6,914 nt of DNA, from positions 1 through 6,914 of the forward strand of contig JBJTWS010000229.1 of the NCBI GenBank assembly GCA_046081905.1, given 5' to 3'. A program made the translations under genes and the position numbers. This DNA comes from CBW1002 sp046081905 (lineage in GTDB: Bacteria > Cyanobacteriota > Cyanobacteriia > PCC-6307 > Cyanobiaceae). This document shows positions 1-5,997 of this stretch, one piece after another. Below the pieces are notes generated by a model. It worked only from the letters and a program-made list of their open reading frames with translations. It was not told where the DNA came from and did no database searches. Position 1 is the stretch's first letter. Every line of letters begins with the position of its first letter.

Positions 1-194
1 TCCTCGCTGTTCACGTACACGTTCAGGAAGCGGCGCAGCTTGCCGTTCTCATCACAGAGGCGGGCCAGGATGCCGGGGAACCGCCCCTCCAGGGCCTGGA
101 GGAGTTCATCCACGCTGGCGGCCTCGACGCTGACGCTGGCCTCGTCGCTGGTGAATTTCTGCAGGGGGGTGGGGATCAGAACCTGGATCGCCAT
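1..194 (-). CDS. CysO/MoaD/ThiS-family sulfur-carrier protein (3' part outside window)
   Basis: Seen: translating the minus strand from the ATG at 194-192 gives 64 residues beginning MAIQVLIPTPLQKF, and the frame is still open at the window edge. The segment GILARLCDENGKLRRFLNVY (residues 41-60), followed by VNSE, matches the ubiquitin-like beta-grasp fold of small sulfur carriers, and the wording (GKLxRFxNxYVN) is closest to mycobacterial CysO as I remember it. Known for the family: about 90 residues ending in Gly-Gly, which an E1-like enzyme adenylates and converts to a thiocarboxylate that donates sulfur in cysteine, methionine, thiamine or molybdopterin synthesis. The diagnostic Gly-Gly tail lies outside the window. 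Neighbours: 81 bases downstream of the thrC stop on the same strand, so probably co-transcribed with it. No clear Shine-Dalgarno site precedes the ATG; upstream is pyrimidine-rich. Inference: a cytoplasmic sulfur donor for amino-acid synthesis; MoaD in molybdopterin synthesis is the main alternative. Confidence 0.85.
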   Translation of the reverse strand, partial: MAIQVLIPTPLQKFTSDEASVSVEAASVDELLQALEGRFPGILARLCDENGKLRRFLNVYVNSE

Positions 195-256
195 GGAGAA
201 GGGAGGTGGGGATGGGGAGAGAGCCGGGAGGGGGAGCCGGTGCCGGGCGGGAGGCG

Positions 257-274
257 CTGCGGCCCCGCAGGGGC
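257..274 (-). promoter_or_regulatory. Two overlapping GC-rich hairpins just after thrC
   Basis: Seen: arms CTGCGG (257-262) and CCGCAG (265-270) pair around 2 bases; the overlapping arms GCCCC (262-266) and GGGGC (270-274) pair around GCA. The two stems share bases and exclude each other. They begin 2-6 bases past the thrC stop and lie in the thrC/cysO-like spacer. No T-run follows on the minus strand, so this is not a canonical intrinsic terminator. It may slow decay or partly attenuate expression of the downstream gene, or may be chance in very GC-rich sequence. Confidence 0.3.
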
Positions 275-275
275 A

Positions 276-1574
276 TCAGCCGATCGTGTCCCAGTCGGCG
301 CGGTGCAGGGCCTGGGCCCGATCCCAGGCGCTGTTGAAGCTGTCGAGCTGGGCCTCGATCACGAAGGGCTCACCGATGGAGGAGGCCACGGCTTCGGTGG
401 TCTTGAGGCCGTTGCCGGTGATGTAGGCCACGGTGGTTGCCTCCGGATCGATCTTGCCCTGCTCCACCAGCTTCTTGAGCACGGCGATGGTGGTGCCGCC
501 GGCGGTTTCGGTGAACACGCCCTCGGTTTCGGCCAGCAGCTTGATGCCCTCCACGATCTCGGCATCGCTCACGGCGGCGATGCTCCCGCCGGTGCGGTTG
601 GCGATGTCGATGGCGTAGGGGCCGTCGGCGGGGTTGCCGATGGCGATCGATTTGGCGATGGTGTTCGGCTTCACCGGGGTGATGAAGTCACGGCCCTCGG
701 CGAAGGCCTGGGCGATGGGGGAGCAGCCCTCCGCCTGGGCGCCGCTGAAGCGCACGGGCTTCTCGTCTACCAGGCCCACCTTGATGAATTCGTCGAAACC
801 CTTGCGGATCTTGGTGAACAGCGAACCCGAGGCCAGGGGCGCCACGATGTGATCGGGGAGCTGCCAGCCGAGCTGTTCGATCACCTCGTAACCGAGGGTC
901 TTGGAGCCCTCGGAGTAGTAGGGGCGCAGGTTGATGTTCACGAAGCCCCAGCCGTAGGTGTTGGCCACCTCCGAACACAGGCGGTTCACCTGGTCGTAGT
1001 TGCCCTTCACCGCCATCAGGGTGGGGTTGTAGATCAGGGTGCCGAGCACCTTGCCCAGTTCCAGGTCGCTGGGAATGAACACGCAGCACTCGAGGCCGGC
1101 ATGGGCGGCGATGGCGGCGGTGGAGTTGGCCAGGTTGCCGGTGGAGGCACAGCTCACCGTGGTGAAGCCGAGTTCGCGGGCGCGGGTGAGTGCCACGCTC
1201 ACCACCCGGTCCTTGAAGGACAGGGTGGGCATGTTCACGCCGTCGTTCTTGATGAAGAGCTTCTTCAAACCGAGGCGACGGGCCAGGCGGTTCGCCTGCA
1301 GGAGGGGCGTGAAGCCGGTGCCCACGTCGATGGGGTCGCCTTCGATCGGCAGGAAGTCGCGGTAGCGCCAGATCGAGGCGGGACCGGCCTCGATCGTGGC
1401 GCGGCTGACCCGGGCCTTGATCGCCTCGTAGTCGTAGACCACCTCCAGCGGCCCGAAGCACACGTCTTCGCAGACGTGGCGGGCGCAGGCCTCATAGGGG
1501 TGGCCGCATTCCTTGCACTGGAGGCCCGTGAAGGTGGGGCCGGTGAGGGCGGAGCGGGAAAGGGTGACCGTCAC
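276..1574 (-). CDS. thrC: Threonine synthase
   Basis: Converts O-phospho-L-homoserine to L-threonine and phosphate, the last step of threonine synthesis, in the cytoplasm with pyridoxal phosphate. Seen: 432 residues, a normal length. An N-terminal cysteine cluster (C20xxC23, C35xxxC39) resembles the zinc-ribbon-like start common in this thrC subgroup. The PLP lysine is K121 in LSFKDR; the cofactor-binding ASTGNLANS lies at 143-151, and glycine-rich TETAGGTT at 355-362 and ITGNGLKTTEA at 385-395 complete the fold-type II core. The start is GTG (1574-1572); there is no in-frame ATG before Met115, and the conserved cysteines begin 20 residues in, which supports this start. No Shine-Dalgarno site is obvious. 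It is divergent from the UPF0182 gene and probably leads an operon with the sulfur-carrier gene. The frame is intact with nothing missing. A related PLP enzyme such as cysteate synthase is possible but less likely. Confidence 0.96.
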   Translation of the reverse strand: MTVTLSRSALTGPTFTGLQCKECGHPYEACARHVCEDVCFGPLEVVYDYEAIKARVSRATIEAGPASIWRYRDFLPIEGDPIDVGTGFTPLLQANRLARRLGLKKLFIKNDGVNMPTLSFKDRVVSVALTRARELGFTTVSCASTGNLANSTAAIAAHAGLECCVFIPSDLELGKVLGTLIYNPTLMAVKGNYDQVNRLCSEVANTYGWGFVNINLRPYYSEGSKTLGYEVIEQLGWQLPDHIVAPLASGSLFTKIRKGFDEFIKVGLVDEKPVRFSGAQAEGCSPIAQAFAEGRDFITPVKPNTIAKSIAIGNPADGPYAIDIANRTGGSIAAVSDAEIVEGIKLLAETEGVFTETAGGTTIAVLKKLVEQGKIDPEATTVAYITGNGLKTTEAVASSIGEPFVIEAQLDSFNSAWDRAQALHRADWDTIG

Positions 1575-1742
1575 GGGCGCGACCGGAGCTGGACGAAGGC
1601 TACCAGCGGTTTTCCGCTCCCTGTCGCAATCCCGACTTCAGAAGTCGGGATTCTGCCCGGCGGTGGCCTGCTTCGCCCTGGGTGGCCCTGGGCGGACCAC
1701 GCCGCCGTTCCTGCCTACGCTCGAGCAGCGCTCCGCCTGCCC
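1575..1742. promoter_or_regulatory. Divergent intergenic region between thrC and the UPF0182 gene
   Basis: These 168 bases separate two divergently transcribed genes and must hold both promoters unless the transcripts start within coding sequence. I see no convincing -10/-35 pair on either strand. A small stem, AGCGG/CCGCT around TTTT (1605-1618), lies about 30 bases upstream of thrC and would be in its leader; the large palindrome at 1628-1652 sits near the middle. The sequence next to the UPF0182 start is GC-rich without a Shine-Dalgarno site. Confidence 0.5.
1628..1652. repeat. Perfect 12-bp-arm palindrome, candidate operator or mobile repeat
   Basis: Seen: AATCCCGACTTC (1628-1639), a single A (1640), then GAAGTCGGGATT (1641-1652), with no mismatch over 25 bases. 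It lies 54 bases upstream of the thrC start and 91 bases upstream of the UPF0182 start. There is no T-run on either side, which argues against an intrinsic terminator. A one-base spacer is typical of a dimeric-regulator site or of a short dispersed palindromic repeat; as RNA it would fold with the central bases opened into a loop. Which of these it is cannot be told from a single copy. Confidence 0.6.
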
Positions 1743-4580
1743 ATGGCTCCGCCGCGGCTGGTCCGCCTGCCCCTCTCCCAGAGGCTCGGCCTCTCCCTGC
1801 TGGTGGGGGTGCTGGTGGTGGTGCTGATCTGGGGCTGCGCCCGGTTCTGGGTGGAGTGGCAGTGGTTCGCCCAGTTCCAGTTCACCGGCGTGCTGCTGCT
1901 GCGCTGGGCCCTGCAGCTCGCGGGCCTGCTGCTGGGTCTGGCCCTCACCCTGGGGGGCCAGCTGTGGCTGGTGCGCTTCTGGCGGCTGCCGCGCCAGGGG
2001 CCCACCCGCCTCGCTCTGCCCCCTCTCCCCTACGCCGGCTTCCTGCTGCTGGTGTACGGCATGCAGCTGGTGTCGTTGCTGATGGCCGCGCGCCTGGCCC
2101 ACCGGCTGCTGCTGGCTCCCTTCGATCCGCGGCGGCTGCATGGTCTGATCGCCCTGGAGGGCCTCCCGCCCGGGCCGGTACTGGCGGTGGCGGTGCTGCT
2201 GCTGGCCCTGCTGCTGCTCCGGCCCCTGGCCACGGCGCGGCTCTCGGCCGCGCTGCTGGGCGCGCTGGGTTCGGTGGCCCTGGCCCGCAGCTGGAGCCTC
2301 TGGAGCGTGGCGCTGGTGGCGCGCGATTCCGGCCTGCGGGAACCCCTCCTCGGCGCCGACATCAGCTTCGCCCTGCTGCGCTTCCCCGCCCTGGCGTTCC
2401 TGCTCACCCTGGCCCTGGTGCTGCTGCTGGGGGGACTGGCCTCGGCCTTCTGGGGCCTGCTGGCCCGTCCCCCCCAGCTCTCGGATGGCCGCTTCGCGGG
2501 GTTCACGGCGCCGGTGCTGCTGGCCCTGCGGCTCCCCCTGGCGCTGCTGGCCCTGCTGGCGGCCGGGGCCTTCTGGCTGGGGCGGCACCAGTTGCTGCTG
2601 AGCACCGTGGGGAGCGTGCCCGGTGCCGGCTGGTTCGACGTGCACGTCTCGCTGCCCCTGCGAACCCTGGCGGCGTTGCTGGCCCTCGTCCTGGCGGTGG
2701 TGATCCTGTTGCCCCTGCCCCGCCGCGGCGTGCGGGGCAAGGCGATCGCCGGGGTCGCCCTTGCCCTGGCGCTGACCCCCCTGCTGCAGCTGCTGCTGCA
2801 GCCGGTGGTGCAGGTGATGGTGGTGAAGCCGCGGGAGCTGGAGCGGGAAACCCCGTACCTGGAGCGCTCCATCCGGGCCACCCGCAATGCCTTCCAGCTG
2901 GATCGGATCAGCAGCCGCAATGTGAACCCCCGCGCCCACCTCACCCGGGAGGATCTGGCCCAGGGGCAGGCCACGCTGCGCAACATCCGCCTCTGGGACA
3001 GCCAGCCCCTGCTGGCCACCAACCGCCAGCTGCAGCAGCTGCGGGTCTACTACCGCTTCTCCGAGCCCGCGGTGGACCGTTACCTGCTCCGTCCCGGCCA
3101 CAGCGCCGGCCGGCAGCAGGTGATCATCACCCCGCGGGAGATGGACCAGGCGGCCCTGCCGACGGCGGCCCGCACCTGGCTGAACCGCCACCTGGTGTTC
3201 ACCCACGGCAACGGATTCACGGTCTCGCCGGTGAACACCAGCGGCGCCGATGGGCTGCCTGAATACTTCATCAGTGATCTGGGGGCATCGACCCGGGTGC
3301 AGGGCAGCCCCAGCCTCGGCATCACCGCTGACCAGGTGCGCAGCGGTATTCCGATCGGGCGGGCCGCCCTCTACTTCGGAGCCCTTCCCTCCCCCTATGC
3401 CCTGGCCCCCTCGAAGGTGGAGGAGTTCGACTATCCCCAGGGCGACGAAAACTTCTACAGCCACTACAGCGGTGCCGCCGGCGTGCCGATCGGTCGCCCC
3501 TGGCAGCGGTTTGCCGCGTCCCTGTACCTGGGCGAGCCGAAGCTGATTAGTCGAGGTGCCCTCAGTCCGGAGTCACGGCTGCTGCTGCGGCGGGAGGTGC
3601 GGGAACGGCTGCGCACCCTGGCTCCCTTTCTTCGCTTCGAGGGGGACCCCTACCTCGTCTCGGTGCAGCTTCCGGAGGAAGCCTCCTTCCGCAGCCAGCA
3701 GCACCAGTACTGGATCGTGGACGGGTTCACGACCAGCCGCAGCTACCCCTACAGCGCCGCGCTGCCCGGCGATCCCGACATCCGCTACCTGCGCAATTCT
3801 GTGAAGGCGGTCGTGGATGCCTACAACGGTTCGGTGGTGTTCTATGTGAGCGAGCCGGACGATCCGATCCTGGCGAGTTGGCGTCGCCTGTTCCCGAGCC
3901 TGTTTCAACCCCTCTGGACGATGCCGGCCCCCCTGCAGGCCCACATCCGCTACCCGCTGCGCCAGTTCGAACTGCAGACGGCGCAGCTGCTCCGCTATCA
4001 CGTAACCGATCCGCGCGTGTTCTACAGCGGCGACGACGTGTGGCAGGTGCCGATGGAGCTCTACGGCAGCTCCCAGGTGCCCGTGAAGCCTTATCACATC
4101 AGCGCCCAGGTGGCCGGCCGGCAGAAACCCGAATTCCTGCTGCTGCAGCCGCTCACGCCCCTGGCGCGCCCCAACCTGGCGGGCTGGCTCGCGGCCCGCA
4201 GCGATGCCCCCCACTACGGCGAGCTGCTGCTGCTGCGCTTCCCCAGCCAGACGCCGATCTTCGGGCCGGAGCAGATGCAGGCCCTGATCAACCAGAACCC
4301 CCGCATCAGCCAGCAGTTCGGCCTCTGGGATCGGGCCGGCTCCGAGGTGATCCAGGGCAACCTGCTGGTGATGCCGATCGGCGAGGCCCTGCTCTATGTG
4401 GAGCCGGTGTATCTCAAGGCCCGCAAGGGCGGTCTGCCCACCCTCACCCGTGTGGTGGTGAGCGACGGCACCCGCATCGCCATGGAGGATTCGCTCGAGA
4501 AGGGCATCGAGGCCCTGCTCGATCCGCGGCGCTCCAGCCTCGCGGCACCAACCAACCTGGCGGAAGCGGCTCTCTCCTAG
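1743..4580 (+). CDS. UPF0182 family polytopic membrane protein
   Basis: Function unknown; the family is widespread in cyanobacteria and actinobacteria. Seen: 945 residues, within the usual 900-1000. The N-terminal 360 residues contain about seven or eight hydrophobic stretches (approximately 16-36, 48-72, 97-118, 145-164, 207-235, 255-279, 305-325, 334-358). The rest is a large soluble domain, probably outside the cytoplasmic membrane. Family signatures: NIRLWDSQPLL with W418, an ALYFG stretch at Y544, YLRNSVKAVVDAYNGSV at 682-698 followed by FYVSEPDDPI, and VTDPRVFYSGDDVWQVP at 754-770. The ATG at 1743 is chosen because family similarity and the first membrane segment begin just after it. 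The frame is open back to 240, but only as the antisense of thrC. No signal peptide apart from the first membrane helix. The cyclase gene follows after 37 bases on the same strand, so an operon is possible. No catalytic residues are known, so no role is assigned. Confidence 0.93.
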   Translation: MAPPRLVRLPLSQRLGLSLLVGVLVVVLIWGCARFWVEWQWFAQFQFTGVLLLRWALQLAGLLLGLALTLGGQLWLVRFWRLPRQGPTRLALPPLPYAGFLLLVYGMQLVSLLMAARLAHRLLLAPFDPRRLHGLIALEGLPPGPVLAVAVLLLALLLLRPLATARLSAALLGALGSVALARSWSLWSVALVARDSGLREPLLGADISFALLRFPALAFLLTLALVLLLGGLASAFWGLLARPPQLSDGRFAGFTAPVLLALRLPLALLALLAAGAFWLGRHQLLLSTVGSVPGAGWFDVHVSLPLRTLAALLALVLAVVILLPLPRRGVRGKAIAGVALALALTPLLQLLLQPVVQVMVVKPRELERETPYLERSIRATRNAFQLDRISSRNVNPRAHLTREDLAQGQATLRNIRLWDSQPLLATNRQLQQLRVYYRFSEPAVDRYLLRPGHSAGRQQVIITPREMDQAALPTAARTWLNRHLVFTHGNGFTVSPVNTSGADGLPEYFISDLGASTRVQGSPSLGITADQVRSGIPIGRAALYFGALPSPYALAPSKVEEFDYPQGDENFYSHYSGAAGVPIGRPWQRFAASLYLGEPKLISRGALSPESRLLLRREVRERLRTLAPFLRFEGDPYLVSVQLPEEASFRSQQHQYWIVDGFTTSRSYPYSAALPGDPDIRYLRNSVKAVVDAYNGSVVFYVSEPDDPILASWRRLFPSLFQPLWTMPAPLQAHIRYPLRQFELQTAQLLRYHVTDPRVFYSGDDVWQVPMELYGSSQVPVKPYHISAQVAGRQKPEFLLLQPLTPLARPNLAGWLAARSDAPHYGELLLLRFPSQTPIFGPEQMQALINQNPRISQQFGLWDRAGSEVIQGNLLVMPIGEALLYVEPVYLKARKGGLPTLTRVVVSDGTRIAMEDSLEKGIEALLDPRRSSLAAPTNLAEAALS
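2742..2749. repeat. HIP1 octamer
   Basis: GCGATCGC occurs here flanked by G and C, giving the decamer form often seen in HIP1-rich cyanobacteria. It lies inside the UPF0182 gene. It is the only copy I found, and one octamer in a GC-rich 6.9 kb is weak evidence by itself; it merely agrees with a cyanobacterial origin. Confidence 0.4.
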
Positions 4581-4617
4581 TTCCCTCGATACCCTTGAGC
4601 CCGATGGCTGCGGGCGC

Positions 4618-5583
4618 ATGGTGGGCGACAGCGTGGAGATCAGCGATCTGCGCCGGTTCTCGCTCCTGCGGGAGGTGGACGCCGCGTCTCTGGAGAATCT
4701 GCTCCAGCAGGGTCGGCTGCGCCAGCTCGATCCCGGCGCCGTGCTGATCCACGCCGGCCTCATGCCCCCCGGCCTCCACTTCGTGCTGGAGGGCAGCCTC
4801 GCGGTGCGGCTGGAGGGTCCGGAGGCGGAAACGGTGGCCGAGGTGGGGCCCGGCGAGAGTGTGGGGGAGCTCTCGGTGATCGACGGCATTCCCCCCTGCG
4901 CCTGGGTGGTGGCCCTGGAGCCGGCCCGGGTCCTCAGCCTCGAAGCCGCCTCTGCCTGGGCCCTCACGCGAAGCTCCCACAGCTTCTGCCTGGCCCTGCT
5001 GCACAACCTCGCCGAACGGCTGCGGGCGAACAACCTCACGCTCGAATCCTCCAGCCGCCGCCGGCGGGAGGCCGAGGAGGCTGCCCTGCTCGACGGACTC
5101 ACCGGCGTGTGCAACCGCCGCTGGATCGAGGAACGGCTGCCGCCCCTGGCGGCCCATTGCGGCTCGAGGCTCGCCCTGGCCCTGCTCGACATCGACTACT
5201 TCAAGCGCTTCAACGACACCTACGGCCACCAGGCCGGCGATGACGTGCTCCGCGGTGTGGCCGATGCCCTGCGCACCCAGCTGCGGCCCAGGGACGTGCT
5301 CGCCCGCTATGGCGGCGAGGAATTCGTGGTGGCTCTGCCCGGCCTGCGCCGCGAGGCGGCCGCTGCGGTGGCCGACCGGCTCCGCCGCTCCCTGGAGAAC
5401 CTGCAGCTGCGCAGCAGCGATGGCGAGCTGCTGCCGCCGATCACCGTGTCGATCGGGGTGGCGGTGCAGGAGCAGGGCATGGGGTGCGAGGGCCTGATTG
5501 CCGCAGCCGATGGAGCCCTCTACCGGGCCAAAGAGGGGGGGCGCAACCAGGTGGTGCTGGCGGGTGAAGGATTGGCATATTGA
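4618..5583 (+). CDS. Diguanylate cyclase with N-terminal cyclic-nucleotide-binding-like domain
   Basis: Predicted to make cyclic di-GMP from two GTP in the cytoplasm. Seen: 321 residues and no membrane segment. Residues about 10-115 resemble a cNMP-binding (CRP-type) beta-roll, with PGESVGELSVIDG at 78-90. Residues 130-155 look like a charged linker helix. The GGDEF domain follows: DGLTGVCNRR at 159-168, DIDYFKRFNDTYGH at 191-204 (metal-binding D191, guanine-contact N199), D208, and the signature GGEEF at 232-236. An inhibitory I-site RPRD (223-226) sits exactly five residues before the signature, so product inhibition is likely. Odd: the phosphate-binding cassette reads GELSVIDGIPPCA, with proline/cysteine where CRP-type domains have the phosphate-holding arginine, so cAMP or cGMP may not bind normally. 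The start is ATG 4618; GTG 4621 is an alternative, and no Shine-Dalgarno site is evident. It lies 37 bases after the UPF0182 gene. The domain calls are firm; the signal sensed is unknown. Confidence 0.93.
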   Translation: MVGDSVEISDLRRFSLLREVDAASLENLLQQGRLRQLDPGAVLIHAGLMPPGLHFVLEGSLAVRLEGPEAETVAEVGPGESVGELSVIDGIPPCAWVVALEPARVLSLEAASAWALTRSSHSFCLALLHNLAERLRANNLTLESSSRRRREAEEAALLDGLTGVCNRRWIEERLPPLAAHCGSRLALALLDIDYFKRFNDTYGHQAGDDVLRGVADALRTQLRPRDVLARYGGEEFVVALPGLRREAAAAVADRLRRSLENLQLRSSDGELLPPITVSIGVAVQEQGMGCEGLIAAADGALYRAKEGGRNQVVLAGEGLAY

Positions 5584-5652
5584 GGAGTCAATACAATTTA
5601 TGAAGATCTGCGTCTTCGGAAGCAATCCATTGCGCTTTTGAAGCCTCCTTAA
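5584..5652. other. AT-richer spacer after the cyclase gene
   Basis: This 69-base stretch has visibly more A/T than the genes to its left. A weak stem, TATTGA (5578-5583) with TCAATA (5588-5593) around GGAG, overlaps the cyclase stop codon; it is too AT-rich and lacks a T-run, so I do not call it a terminator. No gene is visible. It ends in TTAA immediately before the terminal repeat of the insertion-sequence remnant. Confidence 0.5.
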
Positions 5653-5669
5653 GAGTTTGCAGAAAAACC
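5653..5669 (+). repeat. Left terminal inverted repeat of the IS5-like remnant
   Basis: GAGTTTGCAGAAAAACC matches the right end at 5981-5997 in inverted orientation with one mismatch (A versus T at the ninth base). The preceding tetramer is TTAA. This end lies on the side of the lost 3' part of the transposase gene. Confidence 0.75.
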
Positions 5670-5688
5670 CTGCCACGAGGCGCCTTCT

Positions 5689-5721
5689 CCGTCTCCAAGA
5701 CCCACGTGGTCTTGGAGACGG
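5689..5721. terminator. Strong 14-bp perfect hairpin inside the IS5-like remnant
   Basis: Seen: CCGTCTCCAAGACC (5689-5702), loop CACGT, GGTCTTGGAGACGG (5708-5721), a perfect stem starting 36 bases in from the element's left end. Read on the minus strand, as the transposase is, a run of five T appears (complement of 5663-5667) but only about 20 bases after the stem, too far for a standard intrinsic terminator. It could stop read-through at the 3' end of the old transposase gene, or be a recombination or folding structure at the element's end. The stem is certain; the terminator role is inferred. Confidence 0.5.
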
Positions 5722-5762
5722 GCCTGATCAGAGGGCTCAAACCCGCTGAGGGGCCGTGACTA

Positions 5763-5939
5763 TCAGGGTGAGCCCTGTTCTGGCGCTGATGCTCTCCGCG
5801 GGCTCCCATCTCTATTGAGGCGATCCAGGGCCTGATCCACCAGCCTGCGAATCCGCCGTAGCGGATGACTGGCCGGGATCCGGTCCTCGATCGAGACATA
5901 GGAGAACAGGGAGCCCGTTCGCTCCTGTTTACCTCGCAT
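5763..5939 (-). pseudogene. N-terminal fragment of IS5-like (DUF772-type) transposase
   Basis: Seen: from the ATG at 5939-5937 the product begins MRGKQERTGSLFSYVSIEDR and continues IPASHPLRRIRRLVDQALDRLN, after which similarity ends (about 5814); the frame runs to a stop at 5763. This opening is the typical N terminus of a group of IS5-superfamily transposases, in which residues 10-40 precede the DUF772 domain. The whole DDE catalytic domain is absent. The other minus-strand frames toward 5653 gave nothing I recognise as a transposase C terminus. It lies inside the element bounded by the 17-bp terminal repeats. The fragment is certainly inactive as a transposase; the exact IS family (IS5 versus IS1182-like) is less sure. 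Confidence 0.75.
5849..5864 (+). repeat. 16-bp direct repeat, copy 1 (copy 2 at 6053-6068)
   Basis: GAATCCGCCGTAGCGG occurs here, within the IS5-like transposase fragment, and again at 6053-6068, within the IS630 pseudogene, 204 bases apart. The two copies are read in different codon phases by the two transposases, so shared protein sequence does not explain the match. It may be chance or a trace of local recombination between the two remnants. Confidence 0.55.
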
Positions 5940-5980
5940 CAGGCACGGGACAGTTGCACTATTTTGGCAGAGGGTGGGCC

Positions 5981-5997
5981 GGTTTTTCAGCAAACTC
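5981..5997 (-). repeat. Right terminal inverted repeat of the IS5-like remnant
   Basis: Read on the minus strand this is GAGTTTGCTGAAAAACC, matching the left end at 5653-5669 with one mismatch. It lies about 40 bases upstream of the transposase ATG, the expected place for the promoter-side end. CTAG follows directly at 5998-6001. Confidence 0.75.

Larger units (their letters stand above)
5653..5997 (-). mobile_element. Internally deleted IS5-like element (MITE-like remnant)
   Basis: Seen: the two ends are inverted copies, GAGTTTGCAGAAAAACC (5653-5669) and, read on the minus strand from 5997, GAGTTTGCTGAAAAACC, 16 of 17 identical. Between them are the start of a transposase gene on the minus strand, directed inward from the right end, and a strong hairpin near the left end. 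The element is 345 bp, whereas intact relatives need over 1 kb for a full transposase, so most of the interior is gone. Flanks are TTAA on the left and CTAG on the right. Both fit a YTAR-type target but are not identical, so a clean target duplication is not shown. It cannot move by itself but might be mobilised by a full-length relative with the same ends. Confidence 0.75.

Noticed and set aside
1605..1618. AGCGG/CCGCT stem as an attenuator upstream of thrC.
   Set aside because: Five pairs only, with no leader peptide rich in threonine codons and no T-run; not enough to call an attenuator.
240..1742. The plus-strand frame of the UPF0182 gene stays open upstream to position 240, as if encoding a 1446-residue protein.
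   Set aside because: The upstream part is glycine/alanine/valine/histidine-rich antisense of thrC, which is a certain gene. UPF0182 similarity and the first membrane helix begin right after the ATG at 1743.
1638..3464. A 608-codon minus-strand open frame opposite the UPF0182 gene.
   Set aside because: Its product is a low-complexity glutamine/glycine-rich string produced by CTG-rich leucine codons read backwards; it has no recognisable domain and lies within a well-supported gene.
5578..5593. TATTGA/TCAATA stem at the cyclase stop as a terminator.
   Set aside because: Six mostly A-T pairs and no T-run; too weak.
3573..5676. Long minus-strand open frames opposite the UPF0182 3' part and the cyclase gene.
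   Set aside because: They lack domain features and mirror high-GC codon bias of the genes on the plus strand.
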